This document shows positions 10,005-18,297 of a stretch of DNA of 64,000 nt, in pieces (within the stretch, counting starts at the first letter, position 1; each line of letters begins with the position of its first letter). Source of the DNA: Fenollaria timonensis (GTDB lineage: Bacteria > Bacillota > Clostridia > Tissierellales > Peptoniphilaceae); assembly GCF_001457835.1 (NCBI RefSeq), contig NZ_LN898230.1, forward strand, positions 575,600 to 639,599. The letters are read 5' to 3'. The notes under the pieces were generated by a model. That model saw only the letters and a list, made by a program, of their open reading frames with translations, was not told where the DNA came from and made no database searches. The position numbers and the translations under genes are program-made.

Positions 10005-11516
10005 TTATATTTTATCTATTTTACTTAAGCCATTCTCACTTAGCTCATATATCTCATCAGCTACGTGATTAATAAAGTACCTATCGTGTGAAACAAAGAA
10101 GATTGCTCCACCAAAGTTTTTCATCTCATCACTTATAGCTGGCAATGACAAAGGTGAGATGTTCCTCGTCGGTTCATCCAAAACTAAAACATCGGGCTCC
10201 ATAAGCTGCATCTTAGCAAAGAAGAGCTTTGCCTTTTGCCCGCCACTTAGTTCAGAAATTTTATTAATCACTTCATCTCTGGTAAACTTAAGAGATGCCA
10301 AATAAGTTCTTATTTTAGTTTCTTCTTCCTTAGTATAGTCCACTTTTAAATATTCAATAGCGTTATTATGAGTAATTAATTCATCTTCATAATTTTGAGG
10401 CATGTATGAAATGCGCAGGTCTTTACTAATATTATCCTTTATAATACTTAGTAGAGTAGTCTTGCCGGCGCCATTCTTTCCGACTATGGCAATTTTATTT
10501 TTGCCATATGACTCTAAATCAATATTATCGGCAAGTTTTTTATCAGCAACTTTTAATTTATCCAAATGTAGACTTAAAACACATTTACCATTCTCAATAA
10601 GTTTTTCCTTATTATAGTTAACAAAAATTTGTTCTTCAAAGTCTGGCATTTGCGTCATATTTTCTTTTTCCCACTCAATAAGTTTCTCGTGTGCTTTTAC
10701 TTCGTGCATGGTCTTTTTAAGGTATCTACCTAATCTGTCATTCTTTTCTTTTCGCAAATCATGTTCAACGCTGTCGTGAACACGCCTCCAGCGCTCTTCC
10801 TTCTCTTCAATACGAGCCTTGTCATTTTTAGCTCTTTGCGCCTGAGTAAGAATTTGATCCTCTCTAAGCTTAATATAGCTATCGTAATCATTGCCGCTCA
10901 CAGTGATACGAGATTTTGTCTTGTTTTGTATTAGCTCAAAGTGCATAATCTTAGTAGCGACATTTTGTATGAAGTAAGTATCGTGACTTGCAAAAATGAT
11001 TTTGCCGTTAAAGTCTTTAAGAATTTTTTCAAGCACTTCCATCGATTTAAAGTCGATATCATTTGTTGGCTCATCAAGAACAAGTAGGGAAGGGCCCCTT
11101 GCAATTGCAAGAGAAATTAAAATTTTCATTCTCTCTCCGCCAGAGTAAGTCTCAAGCTTTCTTTCTAAATTGCTCACATCAACATTAAAAGCGTTTATTG
11201 CTTTATAAAAATCACTTATGTCGACAGCAAGTCCATCACTAGTGTATATAAGATCACTCAAGCTTTTATCAAGCACATCACTTGTAGCTATCTGTGGAAC
11301 CATGGCTATGGATTCGTCACGGCTAATCTCGCCACTTATTTCTGCGTAGCTAAGAAAATCTTCCGCGTTTGTAATTGCTTTAAGCAGGGTAGACTTTCCA
11401 TTGCCTTCTTCACCAATAAGAGCAAGCCTATCACCATCATTTATCGAAAATGTTAAATTGTCAATTATAGTTCTTCCATCTTTTTTTAGTCTGATTGTTA
11501 AATTTTTTATCTGCAT
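10005..11516 (-). CDS. ABC-F family ATPase, possible ribosome-protection type
   Basis: A soluble protein with two ABC domains and no membrane segment, the ABC-F layout of ribosome-associated factors. Domain 1 has Walker A GEEGNGKST (35-43), signature YSGGERMK (124-131) and Walker B LLVLDEPTNDID. A charged linker at about residues 215-290 corresponds to the ribosome-interacting linker. Domain 2 has GKNGAGKT (346-353), LSGGQ (423-427) and VLVLDEPT (443-450) followed by RNIS instead of the usual NHLD. Variants of this kind occur in Firmicute antibiotic-resistance ABC-F proteins, but specificity for a drug cannot be read from sequence. It is a single gene on the minus strand with its own promoter, convergent with rpsI. 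Confidence 0.88.
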   Translation of the reverse strand: MQIKNLTIRLKKDGRTIIDNLTFSINDGDRLALIGEEGNGKSTLLKAITNAEDFLSYAEISGEISRDESIAMVPQIATSDVLDKSLSDLIYTSDGLAVDISDFYKAINAFNVDVSNLERKLETYSGGERMKILISLAIARGPSLLVLDEPTNDIDFKSMEVLEKILKDFNGKIIFASHDTYFIQNVATKIMHFELIQNKTKSRITVSGNDYDSYIKLREDQILTQAQRAKNDKARIEEKEERWRRVHDSVEHDLRKEKNDRLGRYLKKTMHEVKAHEKLIEWEKENMTQMPDFEEQIFVNYNKEKLIENGKCVLSLHLDKLKVADKKLADNIDLESYGKNKIAIVGKNGAGKTTLLSIIKDNISKDLRISYMPQNYEDELITHNNAIEYLKVDYTKEEETKIRTYLASLKFTRDEVINKISELSGGQKAKLFFAKMQLMEPDVLVLDEPTRNISPLSLPAISDEMKNFGGAIFFVSHDRYFINHVADEIYELSENGLSKIDKI

Positions 11517-11545
11517 AGCGTGCTCCTTTACTCTTTATTATACTA

Positions 11546-11574
11546 ATTATACTACAATCACTCACTGAATACAA
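11546..11574 (-). promoter_or_regulatory. Promoter for the ABC-F gene
   Basis: On the minus strand, TTGTAT (plus-strand 11569-11574) and TATAAT (11546-11551) are separated by 17 bases. The leader is only about 25 bases, so there is no room for the upstream attenuator peptide typical of some inducible ABC-F resistance genes. Confidence 0.6.
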
Positions 11575-11630
11575 TTATTTACAAATTAGTAAAAATAATA
11601 GCTATTTTATTAGTAAAAAAACGATTTATA

Positions 11631-11639
11631 TGGTATAAT
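11631..11639 (+). promoter_or_regulatory. Distal extended -10 promoter of the gcv operon
   Basis: TGGTATAAT is an extended -10 with no clear -35. Transcription would start near 11646, giving a leader of about 190 bases before gcvT. Confidence 0.5.
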
Positions 11640-11645
11640 AATAGT

Positions 11646-11784
11646 GATGGTTTGTCTATGAACTATAGTAAAGTATTTTTATAGGCATTACCACTTAAAC
11701 GATAAATTGCAATATTGTTTTACTAAGGAGGCCTTATATTTTGTATTAATGCCATATAGGCATATTTTAAAATATTCCTTGTAA
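11646..11784 (+). promoter_or_regulatory. Candidate structured leader of the gcv operon
   Basis: GGCATTA (11684-11690) can pair with TAATGCC (11747-11753). The same TAATGCC region can instead form a local hairpin ATGCC-ATATA-GGCAT (11749-11763) followed by ATTTT. A third short pairing, CTATA/TATAG (11663-11667/11680-11684), competes with the first. A strong AAGGAGG (11725-11731) sits inside with no long reading frame after it; only TTG TAT TAA and an overlapping 11-codon ATG frame (11749-11784) follow. I find none of the conserved glycine-riboswitch cores. The 318-base gap between the ABC-F gene and gcvT holds this leader, promoters and nothing else I can see. Confidence 0.35.
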
Positions 11785-11807
11785 AAAGATTAGAAATATT
11801 GTATATT
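11779..11807 (+). promoter_or_regulatory. Possible proximal promoter of gcvT
   Basis: TTGTAA (11779-11784) and TATATT (11802-11807) lie 17 bases apart, close upstream of the AAGGAGG at 11821. If active it would bypass the leader. Confidence 0.35.
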
Positions 11808-11834
11808 ATAATTGTAGATTAAGGAGGATGAAAA

Positions 11835-12932
11835 ATGGAAGGCAAAAAAACTGCTTTATACGATGAACATGTTAAACTAGGCGGCAAAATTGTTAATTAT
11901 GCTGGATGGTTACTACCTGTTCAATACTCAGGATTAATCGAAGAACACAATGCAGTAAGACAAAAACTTGGTGTATTTGACGTATCTCATATGGGTGAAG
12001 TATGGGTTACAGGTAAGGATGCATTTGATTTTGTAAATCATCTAATTACTAATGACCTAACTGTTATTGAAGATGGTCAAGTACAATACAACATTATGTG
12101 TTACGAAGACGGTGGTGCAGTAGACGACTTACTTGTTTACAGATTTAATCAAGATAAGTTCTACCTTGTAATTAACGCTGCAAACGTTGAAAAAGACGTT
12201 GAATGGATTACAAAACAAGCTAAAAACTTTGATGTTAAGGTTGAAAACGTTTCTGATCAAACATCTCAAATAGCTGTTCAAGGACCTCTTGCTCAAAAAG
12301 CTGTACAAAAATTAACTGATGTCGATTTAGACACAATCAAATTCTTCCACTTTATTGATGGATTTGAATTAGCTGGTAAAAAAGTTTTAATCTCAAGAAC
12401 TGGTTACACTGGCGAAGACGGATTTGAAATTTATACTGACAACGAATCCATAGTACATCTTTATAAAGAAGTAATGAAGGCTGGAGAAGAGTTTGGTATC
12501 GAACCATGCGGACTAGGATGTAGAGATACACTTAGATTTGAAGCAATGCTACCATTATACGGTCATGAAATATCACAAGATATTTCACCAGTAGAAGGCG
12601 GATTAAACTTCTTCGTAAAACTTAATCAAGAAGCTGACTTTATTGGTAAAGAAGCTCTTAAGAAGATTAAAGAAGAAAAGAAGAGAACACTTGTTGGCTT
12701 CGAAATGATTGATAAGCCTATACCAAGAGAAGGCTATGAAATTGAAAAAGATGGCAAGAAGATTGGCTATGTAACAACAGGATATCTTTCTCCAACACTT
12801 GGCAAAAAGATAGGTAACGCTCTAATCGATGCATCTTACAAGGAAATGGGTGCTGAATTTGATGTAATTATCAGAGGTAAGGCTCAAAAAGCTAAACAAA
12901 TTAGCAGAAAATTCTTAAAAGACGTAAAATAA
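11835..12932 (+). CDS. gcvT: Glycine cleavage system T protein, aminomethyltransferase
   Basis: Moves the aminomethyl carbon from lipoyl-H protein to tetrahydrofolate, giving methylene-THF and ammonia. The 365-residue length is typical. Motifs include KTALYDEHVKLGGK at the start, GVFDVSHMGE (residues 47-56) near the folate site, RTGYTGEDGFEI in the middle and the barrel end GKKIGYVTTGYLSPTLGK. It is the first gene of the gcvT-H-PA-PB operon; start set by AAGGAGG seven bases upstream. The dihydrolipoamide dehydrogenase (L protein) is not in the operon. Confidence 0.97.
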   Translation: MEGKKTALYDEHVKLGGKIVNYAGWLLPVQYSGLIEEHNAVRQKLGVFDVSHMGEVWVTGKDAFDFVNHLITNDLTVIEDGQVQYNIMCYEDGGAVDDLLVYRFNQDKFYLVINAANVEKDVEWITKQAKNFDVKVENVSDQTSQIAVQGPLAQKAVQKLTDVDLDTIKFFHFIDGFELAGKKVLISRTGYTGEDGFEIYTDNESIVHLYKEVMKAGEEFGIEPCGLGCRDTLRFEAMLPLYGHEISQDISPVEGGLNFFVKLNQEADFIGKEALKKIKEEKKRTLVGFEMIDKPIPREGYEIEKDGKKIGYVTTGYLSPTLGKKIGNALIDASYKEMGAEFDVIIRGKAQKAKQISRKFLKDVK

Positions 12933-12960
12933 TATTATAAAAATATAGGAGGAAATTATT

Positions 12961-13341
12961 ATGGAAATTAAAAAAGGTTTACTTTACACAGAAGATCATG
13001 AATGGGTTAAAGTTGATGGAAACATCGCTACTATCGGTTTAGCAGACTATGCTCAACACAACTTAGGTGACATAGTTTACGTTGAACTTCCTGAAATCGA
13101 TGACGAATTCGAAAAAGGCGACGCAGCAGCTTCAGTTGAATCAGTAAAAGCAGCTTCAGAAGTATTTACAGCAGCAAGCGGAAAGATAGTTGAAGTTAAC
13201 GAAGAACTTGATGATGAACCAGCTCTAATCAACGAAGGACCTTACGATGCTTGGATATTCAAGATTGAAATGAGTGACCCATCAGAATTAGACGACTTAA
13301 TGGACGACGAAAAATACGCTGAATTCGCTAAGGAGGACTAG
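12961..13341 (+). CDS. gcvH: Glycine cleavage system H protein
   Basis: The lipoyl-carrying shuttle protein of the glycine cleavage system. At 126 residues it has the family start GLLYTEDHEWVKVDG and the lipoylation segment SVESVKAASEV with Lys63 as the attachment site. GDIVYVELPE and the acidic C-terminal helix are also typical. It is preceded by AGGAGG and is followed by gcvPA after a single base; the AAGGAGG lying in its last codons serves gcvPA. Confidence 0.98.
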   Translation: MEIKKGLLYTEDHEWVKVDGNIATIGLADYAQHNLGDIVYVELPEIDDEFEKGDAAASVESVKAASEVFTAASGKIVEVNEELDDEPALINEGPYDAWIFKIEMSDPSELDDLMDDEKYAEFAKED

Positions 13342-13342
13342 T

Positions 13343-14695
13343 ATGTATCCATATCTTAGTCAAACTCCCGAAAATATAAAAGAGATGCTTGACAAGATAG
13401 GTGTAAAGTCTGAAGAAGATTTATTTGACTGTATTCCTGAAAGTGTTAGATTTAAAGGTGAATTAAATTTACCTAAACACAAATCAGAACTAGAAGTTAG
13501 AAAGATTATGGGCGAACTTGCAGATATGAACTGCTCAACAAATAAGAAAGTTTGTTTCTTAGGAGCAGGTGCATATGACCATTATATCCCATCAGTAATT
13601 GGAGCTATCGCTTCAAGAAGTGAATTCTATACTTCATATACACCTTATCAACCAGAAGTATCTCAAGGAACTCTACAAATGATATTTGAGTTCCAAACAA
13701 TGATGTCTAACTTAGTAGGTCTACCTATAACAAACGCTTCACTATATGATAATTCTAATGGTGTTGTTGAATCAGCTCTTATGTGCTGCAACACAACTCG
13801 TAAGAAACAAGTTATAGTATCAAAAGCGCTAAGCCCATCAGCTAGAATGGTTTTAGGCACATATACACACAGCCACAACATCGAAGTTGTTGAAGTAGAC
13901 ATTAAAGATGGCGCTACTGACTTAGATGATTTAAAGAATAAACTTAGTGATGACGCTGCATGTGTAATTATGCAAAGTCCTAACTTCTTCGGTGTTATCG
14001 AAGACATGAAGGCTGCTTGCGACTTAACTCATGAGTTAAAGAAGACTTACTTCATCGCTGACGTTGACACTAACTCACTAGGTATACTTCAAAGACCTGG
14101 CGACTACGGCGCAGATATCGTTGTTGGTGAAGCACAACCATTTGGTATACCACTATCTTATGGTGGACCATACCTTGGATTTATCTCATCAACTGATAAG
14201 TTCATGAGAAAATTACCAGGCAGAATCGCTGGTCAAACAGTTGATAAAGATGGTAATAGATCTTGGGTACTAACATTAACAGCCAGAGAACAACATATAA
14301 GAAGAGATAAAGCTACTTCAAACATTTGCTCAAACCAAGGATTAAACGTACTTTGCGCAACAATTTACATGGCACTTATGGGCAAGAAGGGCTTAAGAGA
14401 AGTTTCTGAGCAATGCGCTAAGAAGGCTCATTACCTACAAAAAGAAATCTGCAAATCAGGCAAATATAAATTATTGTTTGATAAACCATTCTACAAAGAA
14501 TTTGTTATCACTAGCGACATAAGCATAGATAAGATAAACGAAGCACTTAATGCTAACGGTTTCATGAACGCATTTAACCTAACTTGGTTCTATGGCGATG
14601 AATACAAAAACACATTTATGCTTGCTGTTACTGAAAAGAGAACAAAAGAAGAAATGGATAAATTAGTTGAAGTATTGGAGGGTATTGAATGTTAG
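13343..14695 (+). CDS. gcvPA: Glycine dehydrogenase (decarboxylating) subunit 1
   Basis: The N-terminal half of the split P protein. The 450 residues start [16 protein letters not shown], close to other Gram-positive GcvPA proteins. [18 protein letters not shown] (about residues 73-90), [19 protein letters not shown] and [19 protein letters not shown] are family signatures. It lacks the PLP lysine, which lies in GcvPB. It overlaps gcvPB by seven bases, consistent with equimolar subunits. Confidence 0.97.
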   Translation: MYPYLSQTPENIKEMLDKIGVKSEEDLFDCIPESVRFKGELNLPKHKSELEVRKIMGELADMNCSTNKKVCFLGAGAYDHYIPSVIGAIASRSEFYTSYTPYQPEVSQGTLQMIFEFQTMMSNLVGLPITNASLYDNSNGVVESALMCCNTTRKKQVIVSKALSPSARMVLGTYTHSHNIEVVEVDIKDGATDLDDLKNKLSDDAACVIMQSPNFFGVIEDMKAACDLTHELKKTYFIADVDTNSLGILQRPGDYGADIVVGEAQPFGIPLSYGGPYLGFISSTDKFMRKLPGRIAGQTVDKDGNRSWVLTLTAREQHIRRDKATSNICSNQGLNVLCATIYMALMGKKGLREVSEQCAKKAHYLQKEICKSGKYKLLFDKPFYKEFVITSDISIDKINEALNANGFMNAFNLTWFYGDEYKNTFMLAVTEKRTKEEMDKLVEVLEGIEC

Positions 14696-16155
14696 ATAGA
14701 TATGATAAAATAATATTTGAAATTTCAAGACCCGGTAGAACTGGATACAATTTACCAGATCTTGATGTAGAAGATACAAAGATTGACAGTTTAATTCCTT
14801 CTGATTATCTAAATAAAGAAGAATTAGACATGCCTGAGCTATCGGAAGTGGATGTAGTTAGACACTACACAAACCTTTCTATAAAGAACTACGGTCTTGA
14901 CAATGGTATGTATCCACTAGGATCTTGTACAATGAAGTATAACCCTAAGATTAATGAAGAAATAGTTGGCTTAAGTGGTTTTAAAAATCTTCACCCATAT
15001 CAAGGCGATGGATGCACACAAGGCGCTTTAAAATTAATGTATGATTTAGCTGAATCATTAGCTGAAATTTCAGGTATGGATGCAGCTACACTACAACCAG
15101 CAGCTGGTGCTCACGGAGAATTAACAGGTGTTCTTTTAATCAGAGCTTATCATGAAGCAAGAGGCGATATGAACAGAAACAAGATGATAATTCCTGACTC
15201 TGCTCACGGTACAAATCCTGCAACATGCTCTATGGGCGGTTTTACTCCTATAGAAATTAAATCTGATGAGAATGGCTTAGTTGATCTAGAAGCACTAGAA
15301 GCAGCTATGACAGAAGAAGTAGCTGGTTTAATGCTTACAAACCCTAACACATTAGGCTTATTTGATAAAAACATTGAAAAGATTGCTGAGATAGTTCATA
15401 AAAAAGGCGGTCTACTATATTACGACGGAGCTAATATGAACGCTGTTATGGGACACTCAAGACCTGGAGACATGGGCTTTGACGTAGTTCACTTTAACAC
15501 TCATAAGACTTTCTCTACACCACACGGTGGAGGAGGACCAGGTGCAGGTCCAGTAGGATGTAAGAAGGAATTAATTCCATACTTACCTAAGCCAGTTATA
15601 GCTAAAAACGGTGATAAATACTTCCTTGACTATAACAGACCAGAAAGTATTGGTAAAGTAAAAGACTTCTACGGACACTTCGCTATCCTAGTAAGAGCTT
15701 ACACATATATCTTAACAATGGGCTCAGATGGTTTAAGAAAAGCATCAACAAATGCTGTATTAAACGCAAACTATCTACTAAGCTTATTAAAAGAAAATTA
15801 CAATGTGCCATATGATACAATTTGTATGCATGAATTTGTTTTAGGCGGACTTAAGAATGCTGATGCTGGCGTAACAACACTAGATGTAGCTAAGGGACTA
15901 ATCGACAGAGGATTCCATCCACCAACAGTATACTTCCCATTAATTGTTCATGAAGCATTAATGATTGAACCAACTGAAACAGAAAGTAAAGAAACATTGG
16001 ATGCATATGCAGCTGCTCTTAACGATATAGCTAAGGTAGCTAAAGAAAATCCAGAAGACTTACTAAATGCACCATTAACAACAAAGGTATGTAGACCAGA
16101 TGAAACATTGGCAGCTAGAAAGCCAGTTTTAGTCTACACTAAAGAAGAACAATAG
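14689..16155 (+). CDS. gcvPB: Glycine dehydrogenase (decarboxylating) subunit 2
   Basis: The PLP-binding half of the split P protein, which decarboxylates glycine and loads the aminomethyl group on H protein. The 488-residue protein has [12 protein letters not shown] near residue 76 and the PLP segment [18 protein letters not shown] with Lys273. It is the last gene of the gcv operon; a strong hairpin follows at 16169-16188. In a glycine-reducing anaerobe the system may run oxidatively, feeding electrons to glycine reductase, or in reverse; sequence does not decide which. Confidence 0.97.
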   Translation: MLDRYDKIIFEISRPGRTGYNLPDLDVEDTKIDSLIPSDYLNKEELDMPELSEVDVVRHYTNLSIKNYGLDNGMYPLGSCTMKYNPKINEEIVGLSGFKNLHPYQGDGCTQGALKLMYDLAESLAEISGMDAATLQPAAGAHGELTGVLLIRAYHEARGDMNRNKMIIPDSAHGTNPATCSMGGFTPIEIKSDENGLVDLEALEAAMTEEVAGLMLTNPNTLGLFDKNIEKIAEIVHKKGGLLYYDGANMNAVMGHSRPGDMGFDVVHFNTHKTFSTPHGGGGPGAGPVGCKKELIPYLPKPVIAKNGDKYFLDYNRPESIGKVKDFYGHFAILVRAYTYILTMGSDGLRKASTNAVLNANYLLSLLKENYNVPYDTICMHEFVLGGLKNADAGVTTLDVAKGLIDRGFHPPTVYFPLIVHEALMIEPTETESKETLDAYAAALNDIAKVAKENPEDLLNAPLTTKVCRPDETLAARKPVLVYTKEEQ

Positions 16156-16168
16156 TAAGTAATATATG

Positions 16169-16188
16169 GGGGCACAAACAAGTGCCCC
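16169..16188 (+). terminator. Hairpin after gcvPB, terminator-like
   Basis: A perfect 7-bp GC-rich stem GGGGCAC/GTGCCCC with loop AAACAA. The following sequence is AT-rich (TAATACATAATTATTTT) but has no clean U-run, so it may be a leaky terminator or an mRNA-end stabiliser. Confidence 0.55.
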
Positions 16189-16220
16189 TAATACATAATT
16201 ATTTTGTAGGAAGGTATAAA

Positions 16221-17072
16221 ATGAACGCAAAATTAAAGTCTAATTTATTAATAGTTTTGGGAGCCTTTATGGTTGCCATAGCTGTTTATTTCTTTTTAAC
16301 TCCAACTAATATGACTATAGGTGGAGCAACAGGCATAGCCATAGTCTTGTCATACTTATTAAATTTGCCAATGAGCTATGTTTTATTTGCAACGAACATA
16401 GTTTTGTTCGCACTAGGTTTTTTATTCATAGGTAATAAATTTGGTATAAAGACAGTACTTACATCACTTGGTATTTCGTTTATAATATTTATTTTAGAAA
16501 AAGTAATTCCACTAGATGGACCGATAGTTGATGACATGCTCTTACAAATGATCATTGCAGTTATAGTTTCTGCAGTAGGTATGGCCATCATACTTAATCA
16601 ATATGCATCTATTGGCGGAACAGATATATTATCAAAGATCATAAATAAATTCACAGGGCTTGATTTAGGTAAGGGAGTACTTTTATGTGACCTAGTAATC
16701 ACATTATTTGTAGGCATAGTATTTGGCTTAGAGATAGGACTTTATTCCTTGCTTGGAATAATAATGAACGGACTTATTATAGATTTTACTATAGATGGTT
16801 TAAACACATCTAAAAACATTATCATAAACACTGAAGATCCAGAGCTTGTTAAGAATTACATCGTTAAGGACCTTAATCACTCAGCTAACCTTTATAAAGC
16901 TGTTGGAGCTTATACTGGCGAAGAGCGTACGGTTATTATGACTGTTTGTTCAAGAAGGGATTACTTGCTTCTTAAGAGATTTATTCAAAAGAATGCACCT
17001 AATTCTTTCTTGGTTGTAATGAATGCTAGTGAAGTATATGGATTTAGATGGAGAAATATTTTAGACTTATAA
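16221..17072 (+). CDS. YitT-family membrane protein (DUF161/DUF2179)
   Basis: A multi-span membrane protein of unknown function, 283 residues from the ATG at 16221. The AGGAAGG just upstream supports this start over an in-frame ATG at 16182 that lies inside the preceding hairpin. About five hydrophobic segments fill residues 8-195. A soluble domain then runs from SKNIIINTEDPELVKNYI to the end and resembles DUF2179, including the YTGEERTVIMTVCSRRDYLLLKRF stretch. The family has been linked to transport only loosely. It lies between the gcv operon and a MalY-like lyase 18 bases downstream, with which it probably shares a transcript. Confidence 0.85.
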   Translation: MNAKLKSNLLIVLGAFMVAIAVYFFLTPTNMTIGGATGIAIVLSYLLNLPMSYVLFATNIVLFALGFLFIGNKFGIKTVLTSLGISFIIFILEKVIPLDGPIVDDMLLQMIIAVIVSAVGMAIILNQYASIGGTDILSKIINKFTGLDLGKGVLLCDLVITLFVGIVFGLEIGLYSLLGIIMNGLIIDFTIDGLNTSKNIIINTEDPELVKNYIVKDLNHSANLYKAVGAYTGEERTVIMTVCSRRDYLLLKRFIQKNAPNSFLVVMNASEVYGFRWRNILDL

Positions 17073-17090
17073 TTTACTTTTGGAGGTACT

Positions 17091-18254
17091 ATGTTTGATT
17101 TTGATGAAATAATTGATAGAAGATCTTTATCAAGTGCTAAGTATGAACTTTCTCGTTTAGCAGGCAATGATGATTCAGTAATACCATTTACAATGGCAGA
17201 TATGGATTTTAAAACAGCACCTGAGGTTAAAGCTGCTTGTCTTAAGAGAGCTGATAAAGATTTTTACAGCTATACTAAAGCAGGTGATGATGTATATGAG
17301 GCCATAATCAATTGGCAAAAGGATATGCATGAGCTTGATATCAAGAAAGAGTGGATAGTATTTACACCAGGTACTGTTCCTGGTCTTGATCTTCTTATTA
17401 GAAGTATAATAGAAGATGGCGAGAAGATCATTATACAGACACCGGTTTATCCACCATTCTTTAAGTTCTCTAACTTAAAGAATATGGAGATTCTTGAAAA
17501 TAAACTAATTTTTGAAGATGACAAATACAAGATAGATTTTGAAGATTTAGAAGAAAAAGCTAAAGAAGCAAAAGCACTAGTCCTTTGCAATCCACACAAT
17601 CCAGTTGGCAGAGTATGGACTAAGCCTGAGCTTGAAAAGATATCTGAAATTGCTTACAAACATAATCTATATATATTAAGCGACGAAATGCATCAAGATT
17701 TTACTTTTAATGGCAATTTTTATACACCTATAATGAGAGTGTTCAAAAATTATGAAAAAGTGGTTTCATTTATGGCGCCGTCAAAAACATTTAACATAGC
17801 TGGTCTAACGACTTCATATGCTATAATCCCTGATGATGATTTAAGAGCAAAGGTTAATGATGTAGCTAGTAAATCGCTTATGGGCGGAGTAAATCCATTT
17901 GGTTTATGTGCTCTTAAAGCTGCCTACAATGACAGCAGAGACTGGTATAAAGAGATGATAAAGTACTTAGAAGGCAATATAAACTATGTTTCAGAAGAAT
18001 TTTCTAAGATAGATGGCATTAAATTTCAAAAGCCTGAAGGAACTTATTTAATCTGGGTAGATTTATCTGATTTAAATTGTGACCCAAAGAAAATGCATGA
18101 GATATTTATTAAGAACAAGATATTCTTATCAGACGGAACAACATTTGGTGATAAGTATTCTGTCAGAATTAATCTAGCTTATCCAAGAAAGATAATTGAG
18201 TTCTTAGTAGAACGTTTCAACAAATCGATTGAAGAGATAAAAGCATTAAGTTAA
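17091..18254 (+). CDS. MalY/PatB-type cystathionine beta-lyase
   Basis: A fold-type I PLP enzyme that cleaves C-S bonds of cystathionine or cysteine, releasing pyruvate, ammonia and a thiol. The 387 residues include NFDEIIDRR-like opening FDFDEIIDRR, PFTMADMDFKTAPEV near residue 33, CNPHNPVGRVW, LSDEMHQDF and the PLP lysine segment APSKTFNIAG with Lys232. These signatures distinguish MalY/PatB from ordinary aspartate aminotransferases. A role in methionine synthesis or cysteine desulfuration is possible. It is followed by a bidirectional terminator. Confidence 0.9.
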   Translation: MFDFDEIIDRRSLSSAKYELSRLAGNDDSVIPFTMADMDFKTAPEVKAACLKRADKDFYSYTKAGDDVYEAIINWQKDMHELDIKKEWIVFTPGTVPGLDLLIRSIIEDGEKIIIQTPVYPPFFKFSNLKNMEILENKLIFEDDKYKIDFEDLEEKAKEAKALVLCNPHNPVGRVWTKPELEKISEIAYKHNLYILSDEMHQDFTFNGNFYTPIMRVFKNYEKVVSFMAPSKTFNIAGLTTSYAIIPDDDLRAKVNDVASKSLMGGVNPFGLCALKAAYNDSRDWYKEMIKYLEGNINYVSEEFSKIDGIKFQKPEGTYLIWVDLSDLNCDPKKMHEIFIKNKIFLSDGTTFGDKYSVRINLAYPRKIIEFLVERFNKSIEEIKALS

Positions 18255-18263
18255 TATAAAGAA

Positions 18264-18297
18264 AAATATAGAGAGCCTGAGCCCTCTATATTTTTTT
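18264..18297. terminator. Bidirectional terminator between malY-like and M3-like genes
   Basis: A 10-bp stem AAATATAGAG/CTCTATATTT (18264-18273, 18284-18293) runs into seven T on the plus strand, and into a T-run on the minus strand from the A-run at 18262-18266. The minus-strand stop codon (18286-18288) lies within the hairpin. Confidence 0.85.

Noticed and set aside
11640-11834. Glycine riboswitch upstream of gcvT
   Set aside because: None of the core elements seen at 47204-47372 (GGGAGAG, CCGAAGGG, CTCAGG) occur here.
16182-16220. Upstream ATG for the YitT-like protein
   Set aside because: The segment is part of the gcvPB hairpin; AGGAAGG precedes 16221.
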